This document shows positions 12,830 through 24,363 of a DNA stretch of 64,000 nt, one piece after another. The DNA comes from Hyperoodon ampullatus (lineage: Eukaryota > Chordata > Mammalia > Artiodactyla > Ziphiidae): contig OX457063.1 of NCBI GenBank assembly GCA_949752795.1, positions 70,393,783 through 70,457,782 of the forward strand, in the 5' to 3' direction. The first letter of the stretch is position 1; the number at the start of each line of letters is the position of its first letter. The position numbers and the translations under genes are program-made. The notes beneath the pieces are model-generated. The model worked only from the letters and a program-made list of their open reading frames with translations, had not been told where the DNA came from and did no database searches.

Positions 12830-13373
12830 TTTTTACATCTTTATTGGAGTATAATTGCTTTACAATGGTGTGTTAGTTTCTGCTTTATAACATAGTGAAT
12901 CAACTATACATATACATATATCCCCATATCTCCTTCCTCTTGCATCTCCCTCCCACCCTCCCTATCCCACCCTCCCTATCCCACCCCTCTAGGTGGTCAC
13001 AAAGCACTGAGCTGATCTCCCTGTGCTATGCAGCTGCTTCCCACTAGCTATCTATTTTACATTTGGTAGTATATATAAGTCCATGCCACTCTCTTACTTC
13101 ATCCCAGCTTACCCTTCCCCCTCCCTGTGTCCTGAAGTCCATTCTCTAGGTCTGCATCTTTGCTCCTGTCCTGCCCCCAGGTTCTTCATAACCTTTTTTT
13201 TTTTTTTAGATTCCATATATATGTGTTAGCATACGGTATTTGTTTTTCTCTTTCTGACTTACTTCACTCTGTATGACAGACTCTAGGTCCATCCACCTCA
13301 CTACAAATAACTCAATTTTGTTTCTTTTCATGGCTGAGTAATATGCCACCACATCTTCTTTATCCATTCATCA
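12830..13373 (-). mobile_element. L1 3'UTR fragment
   Basis: Reverse-strand L1 3' end, beginning (plus sense) 'tttattggagtataattgctttacaatgg' in two halves and running through the C/T-rich 3'UTR to 'ctgagtaatatgcca'. A short direct repeat GACTATTT at 12822-12829 and 13374-13381 may be its target duplication. The unit 'ccctatcccaccct' is locally duplicated near 12958-12983. Confidence 0.88.
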
Positions 13374-13389
13374 GACTATTTAGGGTTAT

Positions 13390-13768
13390 ATAGCTGCTAG
13401 GGACTGAATGTGTCCCCCCAAAATTCATATGTTGAAATCCATATGTTGAAAACCATCATATGATGGATGGTATTAGGTGGGGCTTTTGGGAGGTGACTAG
13501 GTTATGAGGGGTCCACCCTTATGAATGAGATTAGTGCCCTTATAAAAAAGACCCCAGAGGATTCCCTTGCCCTTTCCACCATGTGAGGTTATATGGAGAG
13601 TACAACCATCTCTGAACCAGGGAGAGGGCCCTCGTCAGACACTGAACCTGTCAGCAACTTGATCTTGGACTTCCCAGCCTCCAGAATCATGAGAAATACA
13701 TGTTTGCTGTTTAAATCACCCAGTCTATGGTATTTTTTGTTATAGCATCCTGAAAGGACAAAGAGAAG
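13390..13768 (+). mobile_element. MLT1-type MaLR LTR
   Basis: This matches the ERVL-MaLR LTR layout: 'gaatgtgtccccccaaaatt', 'attcatatgttgaa', a region 'aggtggggcttttgggaggtg', then 'gatcttggacttcccagcctcc' and 'cccagtctatggtatttt'. It is a solitary LTR from an ancient non-infectious element with no coding part seen nearby. The unit 'catatgttgaaa' is duplicated near 13429-13450. The subfamily is not assigned. Confidence 0.85.
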
Positions 13769-14560
13769 AACTAAGAGATGCAGTCTCTGCCCTCCACTAA
13801 TTGGGAAGGCAGGCCAACAGAGAGACCAATGTTGCAGACTTTGGTTCTGTGGGAGATATATGAAGAGCATCTAATCCAGACTGGGGCATTGGGGAAGTGG
13901 TAGTGAGCTGAGCCTTGAAGGATGAGTAGAAGAGGGGTTAGCCAGGTGAAGTATGCTGAATACACCAACGTTTGAGAGAAAGTGTATTTTACTGTTTTGT
14001 ATCTGCAAGTAATTCTGTATTTTTGGAGTACTGACCACTGAAAGTTGGAGAATGAGTAAAGAGTTCAGAGAGGCCAGACCGTGGAGGGCTTTTATGTTAT
14101 CTTATGGAATTTGGATTTCCACCTGAAAGCCATGGGGGTACACTGAAGTGTTCTTAGCAGCAGACAGAAAAAGTCATATTTGCATTTTAGAAAGAATCTC
14201 TGCAGGCAGTGCTAAAGATTATTAAGGTAAATGAGTCTCCATGAAGAGCATACAGTCCTGTGATCTTAAATAAATCACACCAAAGATGCCTGGTAGAACA
14301 TTGACAGAGGTGGCTCTTCCTTTTTAGAACTCGCTTAGTAATTCACAGAAGACAACGTCCAGAAGATAGACATTCACTTTTGTGAATGTTTATGCTGGAC
14401 ACTTTTGTGAAAGAGGACATTGTCTCCACAGTGAACCTGACTAAAATGACCAGAGAAGGCATTTTCACCCTGTGAACTTCAGTTCTTCCTCTGTCATGAC
14501 TGCTCCTCTTCTTGCAGTTTGTCTGCATTCAGCATGTCACATACCCTCACAGTGAGCAGT
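13769..14560. other. Old repeat-like or unique DNA
   Basis: Parts of 13900-14200 resemble an ancient unnamed mammalian interspersed repeat also suspected at 32.6-33.6 and 62.1-63.3 kb (phrases like 'gccttgaaggatgagtagaag'). No gene was identified. Confidence 0.35.
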
Positions 14561-14596
14561 GACTGAGTCCTTCCTGCTAGGGTGTTCTTTTAGGCA

Positions 14597-14921
14597 CTAC
14601 TTGTCTCTGAGCAAACCAGAGCTGTAATACTCTGCTTCAAGTGGAGCTTCTGTGATGCTTTCCAAATCATTTTTTTTCAGTCTGCTGTGTGATCCACTTT
14701 CACTGTGATAGTTACCAACCAGTTCCTTGTCCTGCTCAGCTAATGATGTCTTTGGTGGTTCATGAATCCATCTAGTGGTCTGACTGCATTCTGCAAAGCC
14801 ATTGCTGGAGAGCCTGCCTTGTATTTAATCTCTATGGAGCTCATGTAGTGGCATTGTTGAAACTCATCCAAATTCTGGATGATGCATCTGTGATACTTCC
14901 AAAGCTATTTTCAATATTAGA
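14597..14921 (-). pseudogene. Possible decayed coding sequence, unidentified
   Basis: On the minus strand, three successive frames give protein-like stretches: one at 14841-14921 (contains SFGSITDASSRIWMSFNNAT), one at 14740-14850 (MSSIEIKYKAGSPAMALQNA) and one at 14597-14755 (AEQDKELVGNYHSESGSHSR onward) ending in a stop. The amino-acid mix is charged and soluble, unlike chance AT-rich translation, and the frames join end to end as if through small indels. I do not recognise the source. No poly(A) tail was found, so a chance reading cannot be excluded. Confidence 0.25.
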
Positions 14922-15179
14922 AGAGTTAGACAATTGAGAATCTCAAGAAAAAAACATAATGGAGCCCCATCCCATCCCTCTTTTAAAATTGTTAATCCTT
15001 AAATGTTAAATATCTCTTTATGATCCCTATTGTCCAAGGATTTTTTGGATAGCACTTAGACATTTAGAGAAAAATTGGTGGGGTATATTTACTTTTTCTT
15101 AATCCTAGCTTATATTTTATTGTTGCAGGGTAAACTGTCAATAGTAATTACTACATACAAGTGGAATTACTAACCTCCA

Positions 15180-16995
15180 AACTTATTTTTTCCCAGCTTT
15201 GTTGAAGTATAAATGACAAATTAAAATGGTATATATTTAAGGTGTACAACCAACATGATGTTTGGATATATGCATACATTGTGTAATGATTACCACAATC
15301 AAGCTAATTAATATGTCCATCTCCTCATATAATTACCTTTTTTGGGGGGGCTAATGAGAACACTTGAGATCTACTCTCTTAGTAAATATCAAGTATTCAA
15401 TACTTTATTATTAACTATAGTTACCATGCTGTACATTAGGTCTCCAGAATTTATAAACCTTATAACTAAAAGTTTGTGCCTTTGGATGGATATTTCCCCA
15501 TTTTCCTTGCCCCACCAGCCCCTGGTAACCACTCTTTTACTTTGTGTCACTATGAGTTTGACTTTTAGTTTGCACATATAAGTGAGATCATACAGTATTT
15601 GTGTTTCTCTGTCTGGCTGGTTTCTCTTAACATAACATCCTCCAGGGTCATCCATTTTGTTGCAAATGACAAGATTTCCTTCTTTTCTTAGGCTGAATAA
15701 TATTCCAGTGTATGTATGTATATATTTATGTATATTTAATTTATTTATCTATTCATCCATGGATGGGCACTAAGGTTGTTTCCATATCTTGGTAACTGTG
15801 ACTAATGCTGCAATGAACATGGAAATGCAAATATCTCTTCACGATAGTGATTTTATTTCCTTTGGATATACATCCAGAAGTAGGATTTCTGAATCATATG
15901 GTAGTTCTATTTTTCATTTTTTTGAGGAACTTCCATACTGTTTTCCATAATGGCTGTACCAACTTAAATTTCCACTAACAGTGCACAAGGGTTCCCTTTT
16001 CTCTACATCCTTGCCAATACTTGTGATCTTTTGACTTTTTTTTGATAATAACCATCGTAATAGGTGTGAGATGATATCTCATTGTGGTTCTGATTCGCAT
16101 TTCTTTGATGAATAGTGACATTGAGCACCTTTTCACATATCTGTCATCCATTTGTACTTCTTTTTTTTTTTTTGGGAAGTGTCTAGTCAGGTCCTTTGCC
16201 CATTTTTTAAAAAATATGTGACAAAGGGTTAATAGCTTTATTTTATTTTTTTAACTAATTAATTAATTAATTAATTTTTGGCTGCATTGGGTCTTCGCTG
16301 CTGCACACAGTCTTTCTCTAGTTCCAGCAAGCGGGCGCTACTCTTGGTCGCAGTAAGTGGTCTTCTCATTGTGGTGGCTTCTCTTGTTGTAGAGCACGGG
16401 CTTTAGGCATGCAGGCTTCAGTAGTTGTGGCACATGGGCTCAGTAGTTGTGGCTTGCGGTCTCTAGAGTGCAGGCTCAGTAGTTGTGCTGCACGGGCTTA
16501 GTTGCTCCATGGCATGTGGGATCTTCCCAGACCAGGGCTCGAACCTATGTGTCCTACAATGGCAGGTGGATTCTTAACCACTGCGCCACTAGGGAAGCCC
16601 CCCTTTGCCCATTTTTTAAAAGGTTATTTATTTACTTATTTGCTGTTGAGTTGTATGAGGTCCTTGTATATTGTGAATATTAAACCCTAATCAGATATAT
16701 GCTTTACAAATATTTTCTCCCATTCCATAAATTGCCTTTTCATCTTGTTGATTGTTGCATTTATTGTGCAGAAGCTTTTTAGTTTGATGTAGGCCCACTT
16801 GTTTTTCCTTTTTGTGCCTTTGCTTTTGGTATCAAATACAAAAAAAAACAAAAAACAAAAAACAAAAATCATTGCCCAGACAGATATCAAGGAGCTTAAT
16901 GCCTATGTTTTCTTCTAGGAATTTAACAATTTCAGGTCTTTGTTCAAGTCTTTAATACATTTTGAGTTGATTTTTGTGTATGATGTAAGCTCATT
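15180..16995 (-). mobile_element. L1 3' half, old, with nested SINE
   Basis: On the minus strand this reads from the ORF2 C-terminal part (near 16995, complement of 'agtctttaatacattttgag') to an old-type 3' end near 15190. It has the classic antisense phrases 'gaacttccatactgttttcc' and 'gcatttctttgatgaatagtg'. It is interrupted by a CHR-type SINE at 16213-16601. Stops and indels throughout make it non-functional. Confidence 0.88.
16213..16601 (-). mobile_element. Older, longer CHR-type SINE nested in L1
   Basis: On the minus strand it starts GGGCTTCCCTAGTGGCGCAG, the tRNA-derived head shared with the young SINEs, and has a body about 330 bases long, longer than the young copies, ending in an A/T-rich tail near 16215-16275. 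A 20-base direct repeat CCTTTGCCCATTTTTTAAAA at 16193-16212 and 16602-16621 marks the insertion. It is more diverged than the other CHR copies in the window, so it belongs to an older subfamily. Confidence 0.9.
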
Positions 16996-17384
16996 ATCAT
17001 TCAAAATAGACCACATGTCCTCTGGTGTACTTAAGAATTTAAGTGAGAAAATAGAACTATTACAAATCAATAGGAGAAAGGATGAGTTATAGAATAAATG
17101 GTGCTATAATTTGTCTGGATTAAATTAAGTCCAATTAGATTTCTATTCCATGTCATGTATCAAAATAAAACCCATTCCATAAATGAGTCATAATATCTAG
17201 ACTAAAATAAAAGGGATTTCTCATAATAAAAGTAACAGAAACTGAACAAATAGCATTTGACTACATTGAAACTACAAACAAACAAGCCCTCAGCACATTT
17301 TTTGACCACAGTGCAATGTAAATCCTCTGAAAGTTAATTTAAAAGAATAATTTTACAATCATAGTGTGGAAATGGTAATGCCCC
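16996..17384. other. No recognised feature, probably old L1 continuation
   Basis: AT-rich; some phrases near 17040-17330 resemble very old L1 ORF2 or 3' sequence, but the match is too weak to annotate. Confidence 0.35.
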
Positions 17385-17868
17385 TGCAAATTATGTCTGT
17401 GTCCTGATTTCCAGAACCTTTGAACATGTTACCTTACATGGCAAAGGGGAAAGTTGCAGATGGAAGTAAGGTTCCTAAGCAGTTGACCTTAAAATAGTGA
17501 GGTTATCCTGAATTATCTGGGTAGGATTAATGTAATCACAAGCGTCCTTAAATGGGGAAGAGCGAAGCAGAAGAGGCCAGAGTGATATGATATAAGAGGA
17601 ACTTTAATCACTATTGCTGGCTTTGAAGGTGGAGGAAGAGGGACATGAGCCAAGGAATGTGTACAGCCTTTAGAAGTCAAAAAAGTCAAGGAAATGGACT
17701 CTCCCCTGTAGCTTCTAGAAAGTAAAACAAGCCTGTCAACACCTTGATTTTAGCCCAGGGAACCCTATTTTGGACTCCAAGACTATGAGATAACAAATTT
17801 GTATTGTTTTAAGCCACTAAGTTTGTTGTAATTTATTGCATCAGTCAAAGAAAACTATGATCTAGAGG
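17385..17868 (+). mobile_element. MLT1-type MaLR LTR (diverged)
   Basis: Layout of an old MaLR LTR: 'gtgtcctgatttccagaacc', 'tgcagatggaagtaaggtt', 'ggattaatgtaatcacaagc', then 'caacaccttgattttagccc' and 'ttttaagccactaagtttgt'. It is more diverged than the LTR at 13.4 kb. No internal retroviral genes were seen. Confidence 0.8.
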
Positions 17869-17934
17869 TAGTTTTCAAACTTATAAGAGAATATTGTAGC
17901 AGTTCTATTCAAATACAGTTTAAAGCATTGTTGA

Positions 17935-19735
17935 TTTGTTAGACAAATGTAAATTATCAAAATTGGACAAAGAATAAGAAAACCCAGCAGGTCAAAACTC
18001 AGGTACTATATTTGAAAAGTAATCAAAATTTTCCATTCAAGAAAGATATCTGTTGCATTTTTATACACTAACAATGAAAGATCAGAAAGAGAAATTAAGG
18101 AAAAAATCACATTTACCATCACATCAAAAAGAATAAAATACCTTAGGAATAAGCCTACCTAAGGGGGCAAAAGCCCTGTCCTCTGAAAAGTATAAGACAC
18201 TGATGAAAGAAATTTAAAATGACACAAACAGATGGAAGAAATGCCATGATCTTGGATTGGAAGATCAATATTGTTAAAATGACCATATTACCCAAGACAA
18301 CTTATGGATTCAGTAAAATCCCTATCAAATTATCAATGGCATTTTTCACAGAACTAGGACAAAAAATATTTTAATTTGTATGGAAACACAAAAGACCCCC
18401 AAATAGTTAAAGCAATCTTAAGCAAGAAGCAAGGAGCCAGAAGAATCAGGCTTCCTGACTTCAGACTATACTACAAAGCTACAGTCACCCAAACAGAATG
18501 GTACTGACACAAAAACAGATAATAGATCTGTGGAACAGTATAGAAAGTGTAGAAATAAATCCACACACCCATGGTCAATTAATCTATGACAAAGAAGGCA
18601 AGACTATATAGTGGAGAAAAGACAGTCTCTTCAACAAGTGGTACTGTGAAAACTGGACAGCTACATGTAAAACAATTAAATTAGAACATGCTCTAACACC
18701 ATGGCCCTAAACCATCTTACTCATGAATTAAATCAGGCTTTCAAGAAGCAAATGCTCTCATGCTCTATAAACTGTGCTAGATCATAGATAAAGTTGAAGA
18801 GTCTCCTTATACATTTTGCAAATTTGGCTTCACCTTGATACTCCAAGCTTAGAAGGACAATACCAAAAATAAACCACAAACTAACCTTACTTAAGAATAA
18901 ATGCAAAATTATAAAGAAAATACCTGCTAATTCAACCTAATAATATCTTAATACTATTCCCCAACCAATTATAGGAATAAGTTGATGACTTAATACTATA
19001 AAACACATTAACATATTACATATTAATTTGTTATTAATATGTGAACATAATTTTTCTAATTAAGTGGTTACATGAAAAAAGCCAAATGGTCAATGTGCAA
19101 TAATAATTTTCCTTTAACCCAGGAATAACAGATTATAATATGTTAGAAATGAGTCACTTCATGACAGCAATGAAACAAATAACATGTATAAAATAAATTT
19201 AAATGTGAAGTTTTACAAAGAAGAGCTTTAAAACCTTACTTGAAAACATAAAAGGAGACTTGCATAAACAAATAATGTACCACATTCTTAGATGAGGTAG
19301 TTAATATAGTTAAAGATCGTAATTCTGTCTAAATTCATTTATAAGGTACAGGGTTAGTTCTGTCAAAATCCCAAAGGGATTTACTTTAGTACTTATGAAA
19401 ATATTTGAAATCATTCTAAAGGGTTACTAATGAGCATAGACTTTCCCTGTGAGAACTGAAACAGTATAGTACTAATGAAAAAAAAGCCAAAAGAGCATAT
19501 TAGGAAACTCAGAAACAGATCCAAACCATACCATGTTTATTTTTATATTAAGTAAGAATTTCAAATCAAAAGGTGAATTTTATAAAATGTTGGCCCAGGG
19601 AAACTGATTGTTTGGGGGAAAATAAAATTCCAGTTTCAATTTAAAAATTAATTATAAAAAGTGACTAAAATGGTAAATTACACATAAAGGAGGAAACATA
19701 AGTAAAATATTCAGAGTTCAGAGAATTTTGGGAGG
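17935..19735 (+). mobile_element. Old L1 ORF2 remnant (interrupted)
   Basis: Degenerate L1 ORF2-like sequence on both sides of a younger L1 fragment (18047-18715). Left of it the text resembles the ORF2 stretch before the reverse-transcriptase core ('aatcaaaattttccattcaag'). Right of it are the continuing 'ctttcaagaagcaaatgctc' and later 'aacagtatagtactaatg' regions. It is heavily mutated and all frames are broken. The borders are approximate. Confidence 0.6.
18047..18715 (+). mobile_element. Internal L1 ORF2 fragment
   Basis: Closely resembles bases 26550-27220 of the full-length L1 in this window, from 'cactaacaatgaaagatcag' to the 'gctacatgtaaaa' region. It lacks both L1 ends and contains frame breaks. 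It appears to sit inside an older L1 of the same orientation. No target duplication could be read, so a deletion or recombination origin is possible. Confidence 0.8.
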
Positions 19736-22088
19736 ATGATGCCGATGATGGAATAGTTTATGTATCTTCTCAAATCCCCCCATTAAAAGACACAGAACAA
19801 TTTAGTTTATAAAAATCAAACCCCAGGGCAGCATCTACAACAAAATGAGGTGACAAAATATCCCCATTAAACCCTAAAATATAGGGCAAACCACTGACAG
19901 CTATAAGACGGATGTATTATTAGCATCTGTGCAGGAAGAAACAGAGCAAAGCAACAGACTATCTGAAGGACATGAGAACACCAAAGCGAGTCACAGGTAC
20001 TCATGCAAAAGCTCAGTGAAGCAACTGGAGAACATCAGCTTTATTGGTTGGTTTGCAAAATCCAATAGTGGGTGAGTACAGGTGGTCCACAGAAAAGATG
20101 TAAGGAGCTGACAGGAGAGCCTGAGATCATGACCTCTCAGATGAATCAGCCAAATCTCCCTTCCATGTCAAAGCACCACCCTACAAGGAATAGAAAACAA
20201 ATTGAGCAGAACAGGAACAACAAAGAAAAACAAAAACAATGTTCATGTAAAAATGGAGATAGTTGTAGAGCTAGGAGAACTCAGAAAATAAGCTGCAACC
20301 ATTCCGACCCAACTGGTATTTGTAGAATACTTGTACCCACCCTAATAACTATAGAATACACTTTTTTAGTGTATGTGATACATTCACCAAGATAGACCAT
20401 TTATTGGGCCTTAAACTAGTCTCACTAAATTTAAAAGTATTGAAATATTATAGACCATATTTTCTGATGGTAAGACAATTAAACTGGTATTCAGTTATAA
20501 TGAAACATCTATGAAAACCCCAAATATTTGGAACATTTAGCAACATACTTTTAAATAATCCATCAGTAAAAGAAAAAACACAAAGAAAATAAAATTTTCA
20601 AACTGAATGATAATGAGAAAACAATATATCAAAATATGTGAGACATAGCAAAAGCATCATTTAAGGGGACACATAGCTTTAAATATTGTTAGATCAGAAG
20701 GGCCTGAAATGAATGACCTAAAGTTCTAACAGAAGAAGTTAGAAAAATAAGAGCAAAGTAATCCCCAAATGAGTAGAAGGCAGAAAGTAAGAAAGCTAAG
20801 AGAAGAAATCAGTGAAATAGAAAAACAAGTGAACAATAGAAAAAATTAACACAGAAACTTGGTTCTTTGAAGATATGAATAAAATTGATAAACCCCAAGA
20901 GAAAATGATCATTGTTTTAGTGAGAGAGAAATAAAATCACCAGTATTAGAAATGAAGTATCCTACAAATATTAAAAGGAAAATAATAAAATGTTGTCAAC
21001 AACTTCTATTTCAAAAATTTTACAACTTAAATGAAATGGACAAATTCCTTGACAAATATAACTTATATAATATGAAATGGAAAATCATCCTAGGCCTATA
21101 TCTATTAAAGTGAATTTTTTAAATCAAAAAACCTTCTTATTTCAGATGATTTCACTGGTGAATTCTGTCACAATTTAAAGAGGAAATAAAACCAATCTTA
21201 AACAAAATCTTTTAGAAAATACAAAAGTAAAGAGAACATTTCCCAACTCATTTTATAAGGCCAGCATAATCCTAATACCAAAACCTGACAAGACATAACA
21301 AAAATAAAAACATTACAGACTAATATTCATTATGAACATAGATGCAAAAATCCTTAATAAAATATTAGTAAATCAAAGCTAAAAATATATGAACAGGAAA
21401 ATATATTGGGTCAAGTAGAGTTTACTACAGGAATGTAAGCTTGGTTTTAATATTAAAAAACATCAATCAATATAATTCACCATAATAGAATGAGACAGAA
21501 CAACATATTTTTTGATACATAAAAAGTATTTGATATAATACGTGTTGAATTACCAATTTCTAATAAAAACTTTCAGTAACTAGGAATGAGAGGGTACTTT
21601 CTCAATCTGATACAAGGTATTTACGAAAACTTACAAATACCCTTTTGAACATTTACCCTTTGATTGGGAACAAGAGAAGCATGTGCTCTCATAACTTCTA
21701 TTCAATATTGTATTGGCAATTTTAGCTATTGTAATCAAGTAAGAAAAATAATAAAATTACAAAGTTCAGAAAGAAAAAATAAAATTGTTTCTATTTTCAG
21801 AAGAACTATTTAGTTATATAGGACTAAAGAATTTTAAAAAGAACTACTAGAACAAATGAATGAACTTTATAAGGTCAGAGGATAGAGGGTTAATATACAA
21901 AAAACAATTGAGTATGTGTGTACTAGCTCCGAACAATACTTAGGGATAGTTTTAACAAAAGATGAACAAGATCTCTTTACTTAAAATCACTGAACATTAC
22001 TGAGAGAAATTTAAAAGGCCTAGGTAAATAAACGTATAACATATTCATGCATTTGAATTCTCAGTATTGTTAAAATGGTAATTTCCCT

Positions 22089-22143
<55 letters not shown>

Positions 22144-22470
22144 TGTATATACATATATATATATATATATATTTCAGCACAATTCCAATCAAAATTTCCC
22201 ACAGACATTTAAAAAATCTATATTGATCAGTTGATTCTAAATGTTATGTAGAAATTAAAACATCCTAAAATACTCAAGGAATTTAAAAAGAGAGCAAAGT
22301 TAGTGAACATACACCACCTTATGTGTGGTATTGGCAAAAAAGATGGACATAAAGCTCTGTAGAACAAAATAAAGTCTAGAAATAGATCCATATGTATATA
22401 ACCAATTGATTTTCTATCAATGATCCAGAGCAATTCAATGAGGAAAGAAACATTTTCAAGAAATTGTTGC
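19736..22470 (+). mobile_element. Ancient L1, 5' part (host of the full-length L1)
   Basis: Degenerate L1: a possible 5'UTR/ORF1 portion at about 19736-20310, then ORF2 from the endonuclease end ('attcaccaagatagaccat', 20385) through the RT region ('gatgatttcactggtgaatt', 21144) to 'agcacaattccaatcaaaat' near 22176. All frames are broken. It contains a TA microsatellite. It stops exactly at the insertion point of the younger L1 and resumes at 28391. Confidence 0.82.
22093..22172. repeat. (TA)n / (CA)n / (TA)n compound microsatellite
   Basis: About 40 bases of TA, a short CA block and more TA, embedded in the ancient L1. It gives spurious repetitive ORFs. It is likely to be length-polymorphic and can extrude cruciform structures. 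Confidence 0.95.
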
Positions 22471-22485
22471 TGAGGGAAATTGGCT

Positions 22486-22496
22486 CAAGATGGCGG
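22486..22496 (+). promoter_or_regulatory. YY1-type motif at the L1 5' end
   Basis: CAAGATGGCGG lies 16 bases into the element, the position at which L1 promoters in other mammals bind YY1 to set the transcription start. Its presence supports the element being full length at its 5' end. Confidence 0.8.
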
Positions 22497-23381
22497 AGTA
22501 GAAGGACATGCACTCACTCCCTCTTGCAACAGCACCAGAATCACAACTAACTGCTGAAAAATCATCAACAAGAAGACACTAGGGCTCACCAAAAAAGATA
22601 CCCCACATCCAAAGACAAAGGAGAAGCCACAATGAGATGGTAGGAGGGAAACAATCACAATAAAATCAAATCCCATAACCGTTGGGTGGGTGACTCACAA
22701 ACTGGAGAACAATTATACCACAGAAGTCCACCCACTGGAGTGAAGGTTCTGAGCCCTGCGTCAGGCTTCCAACCTGGGGGTCCAGCAACTAGAGGAGGAA
22801 TTCCCAGAGAATCAGACTTTCAAGGCTAGTGGGATTTGATTGCAGGACTTTGACAGGTCTGGGGGAAACAGAGACTCCACTCATGGAGCACACATACAAA
22901 GTAGTGTGTGCATCAGGACCCAGGGGGAAGGAACAGTGATCCCATAGGAGACTGAACCAGACCTACCTGCTAGTGTTGGAGGGCCTCCTGCAGAGGTGGG
23001 GGGGGGTAGCTGTGGCTCACCACGGGGACAAGGACACTGGCAGCAGAAGTTCTGAGAAGTACTCCTTGGTGTGAGCCCTCCCTGAGTCCATCATTAGCCC
23101 TACCAAAGGGCCTGTAGGCACCAGTGCTGGGTTGCCTCAGGCCAAAACCAACAGGGAAGGAACTCAGCCCCACCCATCAACAGACAAGCAGATTAAAGTT
23201 TTACTGAGCTCTGCCCACCAGAGCAACACCCAGCTCTACCTACCACCAGTCCCTCCCATCAGGAAGCTTGCACAAGCCTCTTAGATGGCCTCATCCACCA
23301 GAGAGCAGACAGTAGAAGCAAGATTAACTACAATCCTGCAGCCAGTGGAACAAAAGCCACATTCACAGAAAGATAGACAAA

Positions 23382-24305
23382 ATGAAAAGACAGAGGACTA
23401 TGTACCAGATGAAGGAACAAGATAAAACCCTAGAAAAACAACTAAATGAAGTGGAAATAGGCAACCTTCCAGAAAGAGAATTCAGAATAATGATAGTAAA
23501 GATGATCCAGGACCTTGGAAAAAGAATGAAGACAAAGGTGGACAAGATGCAAGAAATGTTTAACAAAGACCTAGAAGAATTAAAGAACAAACACCTAGAA
23601 GAATTAAAGAACAAACAGAGATAAACAATACAATAACTGAAATGAAAAATACACTAGAAGGAATCAATAACAGAATAACTGAGGCAGAAGAACAGATAAG
23701 TGACCTGGAAGACAGAATGGTGGAATTCACTGCTGTGGAACAGAATAAAGAAAAAAGAATGAAAAGAAATTAAGATAGCCTAAGAGACCTCTGGGACAAC
23801 ATTAAATGTAACAACATTTGCATTATAGGGGTCCCAGAAGGAGAAAGAGGGAGAAAGGACCTGAGAAAATATTTGAAGAGATGAGAGTCAAAAACTTCCC
23901 TAACATGGGAAAGGAAATAGCCACCCAAGTCCAGGAAGCACAGAGAGTCCCAGGCAGGATAAACCCAAGGAGGAACATGCCAAGACACATAGTAATCAAA
24001 TTGAAAAAAAATTAAAGACAAAGAAAAATTATTAAAAGCAACAAGGGAAAAACGACAAATAACATACAAGGGAACTCCCATAAGGTTAACAGCTGATTTC
24101 TCAGCAGATTCCACAAGCCAGAAGGGAGTGGCACAATATATTTAAAGTGATGAAAGGGAAGAACCTACAACCAAGATTATTCTACCTGGCAAGGACCTCA
24201 TTTAGATTCGATGGAGAAATCAAAAGCTTTACAGACAAGCAAAAGGTAAGAGAATTCAGCACCACCAAACCAGCTCTACAACAAATGCTAAAGGAACTTC
24301 TCTAA
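23382..24305 (+). pseudogene. L1 ORF1 (RNA-binding chaperone), broken
   Basis: In intact L1s ORF1 makes the trimeric coiled-coil RNA-binding protein of the L1 particle. Here the first 80 codons are open (23382-23624) and form a charged coiled coil with a recent 24-base in-frame tandem duplication at 23570-23617. A frameshift and stop follow. The C-terminal RNA-binding part is readable in another frame (23818-24015, containing NPRRNMPRHIVIKL). The normal ORF1 stop (QMLKELL then TAA) is at 24303-24305, in the frame of the start codon. At least two frameshifts make it non-functional. Confidence 0.92.
23570..23617 (+). repeat. 24-bp exact tandem duplication in L1 ORF1
   Basis: Two identical 24-base units, 23570-23593 and 23594-23617, each encoding LEELKNK plus one residue. 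The duplication adds eight residues to the coiled coil, one more than a heptad. It appears specific to this copy, since the ORF1 I know has one such unit. Confidence 0.9.
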
Positions 24306-24363
24306 GTGGAAAACACAAGAGAAGAAAAGAACCTACAAAAACAAACCCAAAACAATAAAGAAA

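Noticed and set aside
14768..14781. CTCF-like core CCACTAGATGG on the minus strand
   Set aside because: Only 11 of 14 consensus positions match. Too weak to annotate.
22020..22208. ORF with isoleucine/tyrosine repeats
   Set aside because: A translation of the TA microsatellite.
19736..22470. Possible separate gene from the 107-codon ORF at 20072-20395
   Set aside because: It lies in what looks like degenerate L1 5' sequence. No start context or domain supports a gene.
23570..23617. Short direct repeats considered as a CRISPR-like array
   Set aside because: Only two abutting units without spacers, inside a LINE ORF.
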